DNA of 64,000 nucleotides from Campylobacter sp. RM6914 (lineage in GTDB: Bacteria; Campylobacterota; Campylobacteria; Campylobacterales; Campylobacteraceae), in assembly GCF_004803835.1 (NCBI RefSeq), contig NZ_CP012545.1:620001-684000 (forward strand), in the 5' to 3' direction. The notes below the pieces were generated by a model. It made no database searches. It saw only the letters and a program-made list of their open reading frames with translations, and was not told the origin of the DNA. Below are positions 47,896-55,960 of the stretch, one piece after another. Positions within the stretch are counted from its first letter, which is position 1, and each line of letters begins with the position of its first letter. The position numbers were made by a program, and so were the translations under genes.

Positions 47896-49221
47896 ATGCT
47901 ACTAAGCTTTCGTGCAAAAAATTTTAGATCATTCCGTGATGATTTAGTTGTAGATATGCGGGCTCTAAATATAAAAGGCAATGAAGAAAACAAAGCCAAT
48001 ATAAATAACACTGAAATTTTAAAAAGTATAGTTATATTTGGTGCAAACGCAGCTGGCAAATCAAATATAGTTAAAGCATTTAATGCAATGCAATCTGCCG
48101 TTTTGCACTCATCAAGAACACAGCGAGGCGACAAGGTAATAGGTATAGACCCTTTTGTTTTAGACAATGAGAGTAGAAATAATCCTACCGAATTTGAAAT
48201 ATCCTTTTTGATAAACGAAGATAAATATATTTACGGATTTAGTGCAAACAAAAAAGAAGTTTTAAACGAGTGGTTATATTACTATCCAAAAGGATCAAGA
48301 AGAGTAGTTTTTAGTAGAGAATTTAATAATGATACAAATTCTTATGAATGGGATAAAAATAACGGTAAATACTTAAAAGTAAGTAGTGATGATGTAAATA
48401 CTTACAGAAAGATGACTAGGGAAAACGAACTTTTTTTATCTAAAATAGTTCAATTAAATAACAAAAGTGCCGCAACGTGTGTATTTGATTGGTTTAACAA
48501 TAAATTAAAATGTGCAGGTATTCAAGGATGGAATGACGGCGAAATAATAGCTACCAATATGATGCTAAGAGAAGAAGGTAAGGAGCAAAACAAAGAAGAA
48601 ATATTGGATCTTTTAAATAAATTTGATTTAGCCATAGATGATATAGAGGTAAAAGAAGAGATATTGCCAGAAGGAGTTATTGACCCATTTTTAAAAGATT
48701 TAATAAGAAAGCATGCCTCCGCTATAAGTCCAAATACAACTCCTTCTAATGATGAATTTAGAACTATTAAAACATCTTTTGTTAGAAAAACATCCTCGGG
48801 AGAATTTAAAATAAATATAGACGATGAGTCAGATGGAACAAGGAAGTTATACTCCTTGGTTGCACCTTTTATTTTGGCCTTAAGAAGCGGAACAACGGTA
48901 GTAATTGATGAGCTTAATAATAGCTTGCATACTTTAATTTTAAAACAAATAGTTGATATTTTTCATGACAAAAACACAAACAAAAAAAACGCCCAGCTTA
49001 TATTTACTACTCATGATGGTGTGATACTTGATCAGGAGATTTTTAGACGCGATCAGGTTTATTTTTGTTCTAAAGATGATGATTTTGCCTCGTATTTAGA
49101 ACAGCTATCTGATTACAAAACAAGAGATAAAGAAAAGGTATTAAAGGGATATTTGATGGGCAGATATGGAGGCATCCCTAATTTGGCAAGCTTTTTTGAT
49201 AAGGCTGAGTATGGGGACTGA
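47896..49221 (+). CDS. RloA-like AAA ATPase (AbiLi type)
   Basis: A 441-residue ATPase of the AAA_21/RloA group. Walker A is GANAAGKS (49-56), an ABC-type signature SDGTRKL is near 312, Walker B is VVIDELNNSL (Asp338, Glu339), and the switch is TTHD near 371-374. The pair with RloB behind it is the arrangement called RloAB in Campylobacter and AbiL in Lactococcus, where it aborts phage infection. It has its own spacer and codon style unlike the tail genes, as expected of cargo. Confidence 0.85.
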   Translation: MLLSFRAKNFRSFRDDLVVDMRALNIKGNEENKANINNTEILKSIVIFGANAAGKSNIVKAFNAMQSAVLHSSRTQRGDKVIGIDPFVLDNESRNNPTEFEISFLINEDKYIYGFSANKKEVLNEWLYYYPKGSRRVVFSREFNNDTNSYEWDKNNGKYLKVSSDDVNTYRKMTRENELFLSKIVQLNNKSAATCVFDWFNNKLKCAGIQGWNDGEIIATNMMLREEGKEQNKEEILDLLNKFDLAIDDIEVKEEILPEGVIDPFLKDLIRKHASAISPNTTPSNDEFRTIKTSFVRKTSSGEFKINIDDESDGTRKLYSLVAPFILALRSGTTVVIDELNNSLHTLILKQIVDIFHDKNTNKKNAQLIFTTHDGVILDQEIFRRDQVYFCSKDDDFASYLEQLSDYKTRDKEKVLKGYLMGRYGGIPNLASFFDKAEYGD

Positions 49222-49810
49222 TGATTTATATAAAAAACGAAAAGCTAGAAAAATTAAAAAAAGTGGTGACCTTATGGTTATCATATGTGAAGGGCAAAAA
49301 AGTGAACCTAATTATATAAGTGAGTTTATAAAAGATTTTAAATCAAATCGTAATTTAAATAAAATAAAAATATTACCAAATCACTACACAGATCCTCTGA
49401 ATATTGTTCAGCAGGCTGTAGAACTTAAAAAAGACGGGTATGATATAGTTGCATGTGTATTCGATAAAGATACTCATGCAAATTTTAGTAATGCAATAGA
49501 GCTTGCAAGAAAAAAAAATATAAAGACAATAATTAGTGACCCATGCTTTGAATTTTGGATACTTTTACATTTTAAGAATACTAGCAGACCTTTTGGTGGG
49601 GGAACCCCATGCCAAGATTGCATAAAAGAGCTAAAAAAGATACCAGGATTTAATAATTATCAAAAAGGTAAAGACAATATATATAGTATGACAAAAATGC
49701 ATATAAATACAGCCACTCAAAGAGCCAAGAAACTACAATCACTAGACTCAAGCAAAACTAATTTTTTTGAGTTATTGGATGATATAAAAGAGTTTTTGCA
49801 GTCAGAATAA
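49211..49810 (+). CDS. RloB-like protein (AbiLii type, Toprim-like)
   Basis: A 199-residue RloB family protein. Motifs are VIICEGQKSEPNY (Glu27), CVFDKDTH (Asp85, Asp87) and ISDPCFEFWILLHF (108-121). The Glu ... DxD layout resembles Toprim/OLD nucleases, so metal-dependent nuclease action is a reasonable guess. The ATG at 49211 overlaps the rloA end and has AAGG upstream. An earlier in-frame ATG at 49166 would only add residues encoded inside rloA. The two should work as one system. Confidence 0.85.
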   Translation: MGTDDLYKKRKARKIKKSGDLMVIICEGQKSEPNYISEFIKDFKSNRNLNKIKILPNHYTDPLNIVQQAVELKKDGYDIVACVFDKDTHANFSNAIELARKKNIKTIISDPCFEFWILLHFKNTSRPFGGGTPCQDCIKELKKIPGFNNYQKGKDNIYSMTKMHINTATQRAKKLQSLDSSKTNFFELLDDIKEFLQSE

Positions 49811-49996
49811 CTACTGCAGCAGATATTTTAATTTGACACACATTTAAATCCCTTGTATAAATAAAACACTCCATTTTGTTAATCTTGCTACAGTCCGATG
49901 GGTTAAAGGTGTTTAAAATGAGAGTGAAAATATAGCAAGATTTTAATCGCTATCGTTTTAAATGCAAGATACTCTCATTTTTGATGCGCGGATACA
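49811..49996. repeat. Right end of the Mu-like element with end sites
   Basis: Read inward from 49996: TGTATCCGCG, then AAAATGAGAGT at 16-26 (49971-49981 on the plus strand as its complement). A second site, AAAATGAGAGTGAAAA (49915-49930), lies in the opposite orientation. AATCTTGCTA and TAGCAAGATT form a further inverted pair (49880s and 49933-49942). No gene is seen in these 186 bases. Confidence 0.82.
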
Positions 49997-50034
49997 GTAG
50001 GCATTTTTATCCTTTTGATTTTATTTATATTATA
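49997..50034 (-). pseudogene. 5' fragment of the split glutamine-rich gene: promoter, ribosome site and start codon
   Basis: On the minus strand a -10 box TATAAT (50034-50029) is followed by AAAAGGAT and ATG (50004-50002), then CCTAC, the complement of the duplicated target. After that the frame enters the element and stops within nine codons (MPTVSAHQK). The rest of the gene is at 38879-39118. Confidence 0.8.
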
Positions 50035-50078
50035 GTATCTTTTAGATAATTGCAACTTAATATGATATAAAATTTACA

Positions 50079-50714
50079 TTAAATTTGCACTTTATCCTTG
50101 CTTTTGCAAAGCTCATATAAAAAGCATTCGCCGCAAAGTGGTTTTTGAGCCTTGCAGACATATCTGCCAAAAAGCACCATCGCTTGATGAAGCCTGCCAA
50201 GATCTGTTTTAAAAGCTAAAATAAGATCAGCCTCGGTTGCTTGTGGGGTTTTTGCACTGCTTAAACCAAGACGATGCGAAACTCTAAATACATGCGTATC
50301 TACTGCCATTACATTAGCACCAAGTGCTTCTAGCATGACGACATGGGCGGTTTTTGTTCCAACTCCTGCTAAATTTATTAGTTCGCTCTCTGTGAGCGGA
50401 ATTTCTCCACCGTGATCATCAACAACACTTTTTGCCATTTTTATTAAATTTTGTGCTTTATTGTTAAAAAAACTGCAAGAATTTATAAACAATTTCACGC
50501 TCGCAAGATTGGCATTTGATAAGGAATTTACATCGGGATAGGCTTCAAAAAATGCCGGAGTTATTAGGTTTACACGCTTATCGGTGCACTGTGCCGATAG
50601 CATGACGCAGACTATTAGTTCGTAGTTGTTTTTCCACTGAAGTTCGCTTTTTGCATCTTTGTAATTTTGCAAAAATAAATTTTTGATTTTCGATATATCT
50701 TTTTTCGTTCTCAT
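50079..50714 (-). CDS. nth: Endonuclease III
   Basis: A 211-residue DNA glycosylase/AP lyase for oxidised pyrimidines. The HhH motif is LAGVGTKTAHVVMLEA with the catalytic Lys in VGTKTAHVV, and the catalytic Asp follows in VDTHVFRVSHRLGL. Four C-terminal cysteines (C-x6-C-x2-C-x5-C) hold the [4Fe-4S] cluster. It is divergent from peb4. Before the element inserted, the glutamine-rich gene lay directly behind it on the same strand. Confidence 0.95.
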   Translation of the reverse strand: MRTKKDISKIKNLFLQNYKDAKSELQWKNNYELIVCVMLSAQCTDKRVNLITPAFFEAYPDVNSLSNANLASVKLFINSCSFFNNKAQNLIKMAKSVVDDHGGEIPLTESELINLAGVGTKTAHVVMLEALGANVMAVDTHVFRVSHRLGLSSAKTPQATEADLILAFKTDLGRLHQAMVLFGRYVCKAQKPLCGECFLYELCKSKDKVQI

Positions 50715-50761
50715 TTTGTGATTTTAGCATTTAATTAATAAAAAGTAACGTATTCTTTGGA

Positions 50762-50797
50762 TATAATAACTAGTTTAAAACAAAATTTTATAAAGGA
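50762..50797 (+). promoter_or_regulatory. -10 box and ribosome site of peb4
   Basis: TATAAT at 50762-50767 is preceded by GGA, and AAGGA at 50793-50797 lies 5 bases before the ATG at 50803. The spacing favours that ATG over the in-frame ATG at 50797. Confidence 0.6.
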
Positions 50798-50802
50798 TGT
50801 TT

Positions 50803-51630
50803 ATGAAGAAATTTTTATTTCCAACGTTTTTAAGCTTGGCTACCGCACTTAGCCTAAATGCTGCCGTTATGGCTACAGTTGATGGCGAGAGCATAGAAGA
50901 TAGCGAGGTTGCTGCTTTATTAAGCGCTGCTATGCCTGGATTTGACGCGAGCCAACTTTCACAGCTTCCTGCTGATGGTAAAAAACGCGTTGTTGATGAT
51001 TTGATTAATAGAAAACTTTTACTTAAAGACGCTAAAGCAACAGGCATAGAAAAAGATCCTGAATTTACAAAAGCTATGCAAAATGTTCGCGATAGTATCG
51101 CTCTTGACGTATATATGAAAAAAATGTTTGACGGCATTAAAGTAAGTGATGCCGAGATAAAAGATTTTTACAACAAAAACAAAGAAAATTTCTCTCAACC
51201 GGCTCAAGCCCGTGCTCGCCATATACTTTTGGGTGACGAAAAAGAGGCCGGGGCTGTTATAGCTGAGCTTAAAAAACTAAAAGGTGACGCACTAACTAAG
51301 AAGTTTGCCGAGCTAGCAAGCGCTAAATCAATCGACAAAGGCTCTGCGGCACACGGTGGCGAGCTTGGCTGGTTTGGTCAAAGCCAGATGGTTAAACCTT
51401 TTGCCGATGCTGCTTTTGCACTTAAAAAAGGTGAAATTTCTGCAAAGCCTGTTCAAACTCAATTTGGATATCATGTTATCTTAAAAGAGGATTCAAGGCC
51501 TGCCGGAACAGTTTCACTTGATCAAGCTAAAGGTCAAATTGAACAAAATTTAAAACTAGAAAAATTTCAAGGTCAAATTAGACAAAAAACAGATGCGCTT
51601 CGCTCTAAATCTAAAATAGAATACAAGTAA
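50803..51630 (+). CDS. cbf2: Periplasmic peptidyl-prolyl isomerase/chaperone (PEB4/Cbf2-like)
   Basis: A 275-residue SurA-like protein. A signal peptide ([20 protein letters not shown]) is followed by a helical chaperone domain and a parvulin domain ([13 protein letters not shown] ... [19 protein letters not shown] ... [10 protein letters not shown]). In Campylobacter, PEB4 helps fold outer-membrane proteins and affects adhesion. The order nth, peb4, fba matches C. jejuni. Confidence 0.93.
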   Translation: MKKFLFPTFLSLATALSLNAAVMATVDGESIEDSEVAALLSAAMPGFDASQLSQLPADGKKRVVDDLINRKLLLKDAKATGIEKDPEFTKAMQNVRDSIALDVYMKKMFDGIKVSDAEIKDFYNKNKENFSQPAQARARHILLGDEKEAGAVIAELKKLKGDALTKKFAELASAKSIDKGSAAHGGELGWFGQSQMVKPFADAAFALKKGEISAKPVQTQFGYHVILKEDSRPAGTVSLDQAKGQIEQNLKLEKFQGQIRQKTDALRSKSKIEYK

Positions 51631-51642
51631 TCGGAGGATAAA

Positions 51643-52707
51643 ATGGGCGTTTTAGATGTTGTAAAAGCCGGTGTTGTAAGTGGCGAGGATCTAAATAAGC
51701 TATATACATATGCAAAAGAGCAAGGTTTTGCTATACCTGCAGTAAATGTCGTAGGTTCTAACTCTGTAAATGCAGTACTAGAAGCGGCAAAAACGGCAAA
51801 TTCGCCCGTTATTATTCAATTTAGCAACGGTGGAGCCAGTTTTTACGCAGGTAAAAGCTGTCAGGGTGGAGATGTTTTAGGTGCTATTGCTGGAGCTAAG
51901 CATGTTCACTTGCTAGCAAAGGCTTACGGAGTGCCGGTAGTGCTTCATACCGATCACGCCGCTCGTAAGCTTTTGCCTTGGATAGATGCTCTTATACAGG
52001 CTTCAAAGGAGCATAAAAAAACTCATGGTATACCACTTTTTAGCTCTCATATGCTTGATCTTAGCGAAGAGAGTTTGGAAGAAAATTTAAGTACTTGTGA
52101 AAAGTATCTAAAAGAACTTAGCGATCTTGACATCGCCCTTGAGATAGAACTGGGTGTAACCGGTGGCGAAGAAGACGGGGTGGATAATACAAATGTCGAT
52201 AACGCACTTTTATACACACAACCCGAAGATGTAGCTCTTGCTTATGAAAGACTTAGTAAGATAAGTGATAAATTTAGCATAGCCGCAAGTTTTGGCAATG
52301 TTCATGGAGTTTATAAACCCGGCAATGTTGTTTTACGTCCCGAAATTCTTAAAAATTCACAAGAGTATGTCGCAAAGAAATTTAATACAAGCGACAAAAA
52401 GCCTGTAAATTTTGTATTTCACGGTGGAAGTGGCAGCGAGCTAAAAGATATCAAAGATGCCGTAAGTTACGGCGTGATAAAAATGAATATCGACACTGAT
52501 ACGCAGTGGGCGTTTTGGGATGGCGTGCGCGAATACGAAGCCAAAAATAGAGGCTACCTTCAAGCGCAGATCGGTAACCCCGAAGGCGATGATAAGCCGA
52601 ATAAAAAATATTACGATCCAAGAAAATGGATAAGGTGTGGCGAAGAGAGCGTGATAAAACGCTTGCAAGTTGCATTTTCTGATCTGAACTGTTTAAATAG
52701 GAATTAA
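51643..52707 (+). CDS. fba: Class II fructose-bisphosphate aldolase
   Basis: A 354-residue zinc aldolase of glycolysis and gluconeogenesis. Motifs are VPAVN near the N-terminus (AIPAVNVVGSNSVNAVLEAA), the zinc ligand in VVLHTDHAARK, EIELGVTGGEEDGVDN, and the phosphate site VFHGGSGSELKDI. The length is that of the long class II type. It starts 12 bases after peb4, with GGAGG upstream. Confidence 0.95.
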   Translation: MGVLDVVKAGVVSGEDLNKLYTYAKEQGFAIPAVNVVGSNSVNAVLEAAKTANSPVIIQFSNGGASFYAGKSCQGGDVLGAIAGAKHVHLLAKAYGVPVVLHTDHAARKLLPWIDALIQASKEHKKTHGIPLFSSHMLDLSEESLEENLSTCEKYLKELSDLDIALEIELGVTGGEEDGVDNTNVDNALLYTQPEDVALAYERLSKISDKFSIAASFGNVHGVYKPGNVVLRPEILKNSQEYVAKKFNTSDKKPVNFVFHGGSGSELKDIKDAVSYGVIKMNIDTDTQWAFWDGVREYEAKNRGYLQAQIGNPEGDDKPNKKYYDPRKWIRCGEESVIKRLQVAFSDLNCLNRN

Positions 52708-52711
52708 TAAA

Positions 52712-54040
52712 ATGTCGGTCAGTAACGACTTTAGCGATCTTGCCTTACCTCAAACCAAGGCAGACCGCTCTATCTTTGTTTTTTTTAAGATTATCTTTTT
52801 ACCGGTTGCTACCTTTGTTTTAGCCTTGCTTGCATACCTTGAAGTTATCAACTTTGAGATGAAAGCGCACACGATAGTGATGATGGCTATTATCTTGATC
52901 GTAGCCGTGATATTTACTCGTCATAGTGCGGAGTATGCGTATAGTATTTTTCGTGCAAGAGGCGATGATTTTAGGCAAAGCCTTAAAAAATTTATCGTTT
53001 CACATTTGCTTGAAATTTCAGGACTTAAGAAGTCAAGAGCCGGTTTTAATGAATTTTTAGACGAATACACAAGAAATTTTAGAAATGACAATCTAGCAAG
53101 TATAGGCTCTGCCGTATTTCCTATGCTTGGAATTTTAGGCACATTTATAAGTATAGCCATGTCTATGCCTTCGTTTAGTTCAGGTACGGCCGGAGAGCTT
53201 GAAAAAGAGATAGCTATCTTGCTAAACGGTGTTGGTACGGCATTTTATGTGTCGATATACGGTATATTTCTTGCGCTTTGGTGGATGTTTTTTGAAAAGA
53301 TAGGTATATCAAAATTTGAAAAATTTGCCAACGAACAAAAAGAGTTAAGTAGAGAATTTTTCTGGCAAAAAGACGAGCTTGAACAGTTGTATATGAGTGC
53401 TGCAAGTTCACATTTTGAAGATATGAAAGTCATGTTTACCCGAGTAAGCAATGAAGAGTATTTTAAACGGCTTGATAGCGTTACTGAGGCTAAATTTAGC
53501 AACTTTATGCAGCTTGAAGAAGCGCAGCAAAAAATAGTCGCTCAAGCTTCCGAGACTTTAGAGCAAAATGTAAAAATTTTAAATAAAGCCGCAAGTAGAC
53601 AGGACGAATTTATTAAAATTCATTCAGATATTTTAAATGCCATGTCTTCGTTTAACGACTCTTTAAAAGAGTTGGAGTTAAAAATTTCAACCCAATACAA
53701 CAGAGCAAGCGAACTAAATGAGAGCAAGATGGTAAGTCTTGATAAAAGTGTGGCTAAATTCTCGGAAAATTTAAAACTTTTTGACTTAAGTTTAAAAGAA
53801 TTTTCGGTTAAACTTTTAAATGAGCAAAATGCTGCTATGAAGTCGTTTAGGCAAAGTATTTTTGATGGAGTAAGCGAATTTAAAAGTGTTTATGAGCAGG
53901 AGATAAAGAGTTCTGAAAGAGAAAAAGAGCGTGATGTCTTGATCGCGGAACTTAAAAAAAGCGTAAAAGAGATCGATCAAGAAGCTAGCTTAATCATACA
54001 AAAAATAGAAAATGCAAATTTGATAGATGAAAATAGATAA
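52712..54040 (+). CDS. MotA/TolQ/ExbB-type (ZorA-like) proton channel protein
   Basis: A 442-residue membrane protein. Two helices lie near 25-75, and a MotA_ExbB core with two more near 130-205 (SAVFPMLGILGTFISIAMSM ... GVGTAFYVSIYGIFLALWWM). A long coiled-coil tail of about 230 residues follows. The tail makes it resemble ZorA of Zorya defence more than flagellar MotA. With the next gene it should form a peptidoglycan-anchored ion-driven motor. Homologues stand at the same place in C. jejuni, so it is core genome here and not a defence island. Role unknown. Confidence 0.8.
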   Translation: MSVSNDFSDLALPQTKADRSIFVFFKIIFLPVATFVLALLAYLEVINFEMKAHTIVMMAIILIVAVIFTRHSAEYAYSIFRARGDDFRQSLKKFIVSHLLEISGLKKSRAGFNEFLDEYTRNFRNDNLASIGSAVFPMLGILGTFISIAMSMPSFSSGTAGELEKEIAILLNGVGTAFYVSIYGIFLALWWMFFEKIGISKFEKFANEQKELSREFFWQKDELEQLYMSAASSHFEDMKVMFTRVSNEEYFKRLDSVTEAKFSNFMQLEEAQQKIVAQASETLEQNVKILNKAASRQDEFIKIHSDILNAMSSFNDSLKELELKISTQYNRASELNESKMVSLDKSVAKFSENLKLFDLSLKEFSVKLLNEQNAAMKSFRQSIFDGVSEFKSVYEQEIKSSEREKERDVLIAELKKSVKEIDQEASLIIQKIENANLIDENR

Positions 54041-55115
54041 AAAAGACCAAGCATCCTCGACATTTTGGGTTTCGTATGCAGACCTTATGGCGGGATTGCT
54101 TTTTGTTTTTATGCTACTTATCGGCGCGATAGTCGTTAAGTATGTTTTTTCTCAAAATACCCTGGCAAGCAAAGAGCAAGCCATAATCGCAGCTCTTGCA
54201 AATTTAAAAGACGAACAAGGTAAAAATATCACGCTTGATAGGCTAAATGCAGCCTTAAAAAGCGAGCTTGCAAAAATAGGCGATGAAAATTTAGAGCTTA
54301 AAAAAGCAAATGAAATTTACATAGTTGAGCTTGATGCGCTAAAAGAGCGGTTAGAGAGAGCTGTAAATGAAAATTTAGACGCAAATGCAAGTATAAAAGA
54401 CCTAAATGCGAGTATTTTAAATTTAAATCAACAAATGATAATCCTAACAGACGAGTTAAAAGCGGCTGAAGAAAACGCAACAACTCAAAGCGAAGATAAT
54501 GAGAAAAATTTAGCTAAAATCGCCTTTTTGCTCGAGCAGGTAAGCCAAAAAGAGGCTAGATATGATGAAATTTTAAGAGACCTTAATATAACAAAAAGTC
54601 GTATTAAAAATTTAACAGGCATTAGAGTAAAGGTTATAGGGGCTCTTAAAGAAAGGCTCGGAAGCGATATCGCTATAGATCCGAATTCAGGAGCTTTAAA
54701 ACTAAGTTCTTCTGTCCTTTTTGATAAGGGTAGGGCGGAGATAAAAGATGAAGTTAAAAATGAATTAAAGCTTACCTTACAAAAATACTTCGATGTGCTT
54801 TTAAATGATGAAGAGATATCTAAAAACATCGATCAAATCATGATAGAGGGCTTTACCGATAGTGACGGAAGCTATCTTTATAACCTCGAGCTTTCGCAGC
54901 GCAGAGCTTATGCTGTGATGGATTTCATAAATTCATATAGTAGCGATGAAAATTTAAGAAAACATCTCGTTGCAAGCGGTCGTAGCTTTAACGAGCTTGT
55001 AATGAAAGATGGAGTAGAAGACAAAGACGCCTCACGAAGGATAGAGATAAAATTTTTGATCTCAAACAAAGAGGCGATAAAAGAGATAGAGAAATTTTTG
55101 GAACATACGCCATGA
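54027..55115 (+). CDS. MotB/OmpA-type (ZorB-like) stator partner
   Basis: A 362-residue protein with one N-terminal membrane helix carrying the MotB-type aspartate (FWVSYADLMAGLLFVFML, Asp19). A long coiled coil (about 50-190) follows, then a C-terminal OmpA peptidoglycan-binding domain (VLFDKGRAEIKDE ... IEGFTDSDGSYLYNLELSQR). It overlaps the MotA-like gene by 14 bases. Asp19 would carry the protons, and the OmpA domain would anchor the complex to the wall. True motB lies elsewhere. Confidence 0.82.
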   Translation: MKIDKKDQASSTFWVSYADLMAGLLFVFMLLIGAIVVKYVFSQNTLASKEQAIIAALANLKDEQGKNITLDRLNAALKSELAKIGDENLELKKANEIYIVELDALKERLERAVNENLDANASIKDLNASILNLNQQMIILTDELKAAEENATTQSEDNEKNLAKIAFLLEQVSQKEARYDEILRDLNITKSRIKNLTGIRVKVIGALKERLGSDIAIDPNSGALKLSSSVLFDKGRAEIKDEVKNELKLTLQKYFDVLLNDEEISKNIDQIMIEGFTDSDGSYLYNLELSQRRAYAVMDFINSYSSDENLRKHLVASGRSFNELVMKDGVEDKDASRRIEIKFLISNKEAIKEIEKFLEHTP

Positions 55116-55960
55116 TAGAGAAGTTTAAATTTCGCGGACGTGAGATGTTTTTGCTAAGAGACGATCTGCTTGGCGAATTTAACGGCAACAAGGCCAGAAA
55201 GCTTGAGTATTTTTTAAATAGCGACTTAAAAGGTATAAAACGCATAGTCTCACATGGTTCAAGTCAGTCAAATGCCATGTATAGTCTTAGTGTGTTTGCA
55301 AAGATGCGAGGTCTTGAATTTTGCTTTGTGGTTTCTCATTTAAACTCGAATTTGCAAGAAAAGCCTGTTGGAAATTTTAAATTTGCCCTACAAAACGGCA
55401 TGAAGATATTTGTCGCGCAAGATAGAAGGTCGCTTGCAAAAGAGCTAGCAAGCCAAGATGATGCTTTTTTTATAGAAGAGGGCGTGGCGATGGCTGAAGC
55501 CGAATTTGGCTTTAAAACACAAGCTATGCAAATAGAAAAATGGTGCGAAAAAAATAGCATAAGACCTGATATCTTTTTGCCATCAGGTACAGGAACGAGC
55601 GCAGCTTATCTTGCTAAAAATTCAAATTTAAGAGTATTTACTTGTCCTTGTGTCGGCGATGTTAAATTTTTACAAGATGAAATTTTTGCTCTTGATAAAA
55701 ATTCAAAAGTTCAAATTTTAAATCCTCCTAAGAAGTATCATTTTGGGGATTTAAAACTTGAGCTTTATAAAATTTGGCGTGAAATTTTAGACGAAACAGG
55801 AGTTGAGTTTGAGCTCATTTACGATCCGGTCGGCTTTTTAACGCTATTTTCAAATTTGGACGCATTTAGCGGCGATATCCTTTATATTCACCAAGGAGGA
55901 ATTCTTGGCAATATAAGCCAAAAAATGCGATATGAGAGAAAATTTAAAGGAGAATTATGA
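55112..55960 (+). CDS. PLP-dependent ACC deaminase/D-cysteine desulfhydrase family protein
   Basis: A 282-residue fold-type II PLP enzyme. The Schiff-base lysine lies in NGNKARKLEYF near residue 28, followed by SHGSSQSNAMYS and FLPSGTGTSAAYLA. The substrate could be D-cysteine, a related D-amino acid or ACC, and the sequence does not decide. It overlaps the previous gene as ATGA and hisD likewise, so it sits in one long transcript. Confidence 0.8.
   Translation: MIEKFKFRGREMFLLRDDLLGEFNGNKARKLEYFLNSDLKGIKRIVSHGSSQSNAMYSLSVFAKMRGLEFCFVVSHLNSNLQEKPVGNFKFALQNGMKIFVAQDRRSLAKELASQDDAFFIEEGVAMAEAEFGFKTQAMQIEKWCEKNSIRPDIFLPSGTGTSAAYLAKNSNLRVFTCPCVGDVKFLQDEIFALDKNSKVQILNPPKKYHFGDLKLELYKIWREILDETGVEFELIYDPVGFLTLFSNLDAFSGDILYIHQGGILGNISQKMRYERKFKGEL

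Larger units (their letters stand above)
39119..49996. mobile_element. Mu-like transposable element, internally deleted, with RloA/RloB cargo
   Basis: The 10,878-base element starts TGTGAGGGGG and ends ...GGATACA. Read inward, both ends begin TGT and both have AAAATGAGAGT at exactly positions 16-26, as expected for transposase end sites. A 5-base duplication GTAGG flanks it and the host reading frame closes when it is removed. Content: S24 repressor, Ner-like protein, DDE transposase, tail tube, E/E', tape measure, gpU, gpX, gpD, RloA, RloB. No MuB, terminase, portal, capsid, lysis, sheath, baseplate-wedge or fibre genes are present, so it cannot build a phage alone. Confidence 0.92.

Noticed and set aside
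39134-49930. 16-bp direct repeat AAAATGAGAGTGAAAA as attL/attR of an integrase-type prophage
   Set aside because: No integrase gene is present, and the copies lie inside the GTAGG-flanked ends. They are better explained as transposase sites.
52712-55115. A full Zorya defence system
   Set aside because: No ZorC, ZorD or ZorE genes follow, and the pair is flanked by housekeeping genes in a conserved order.
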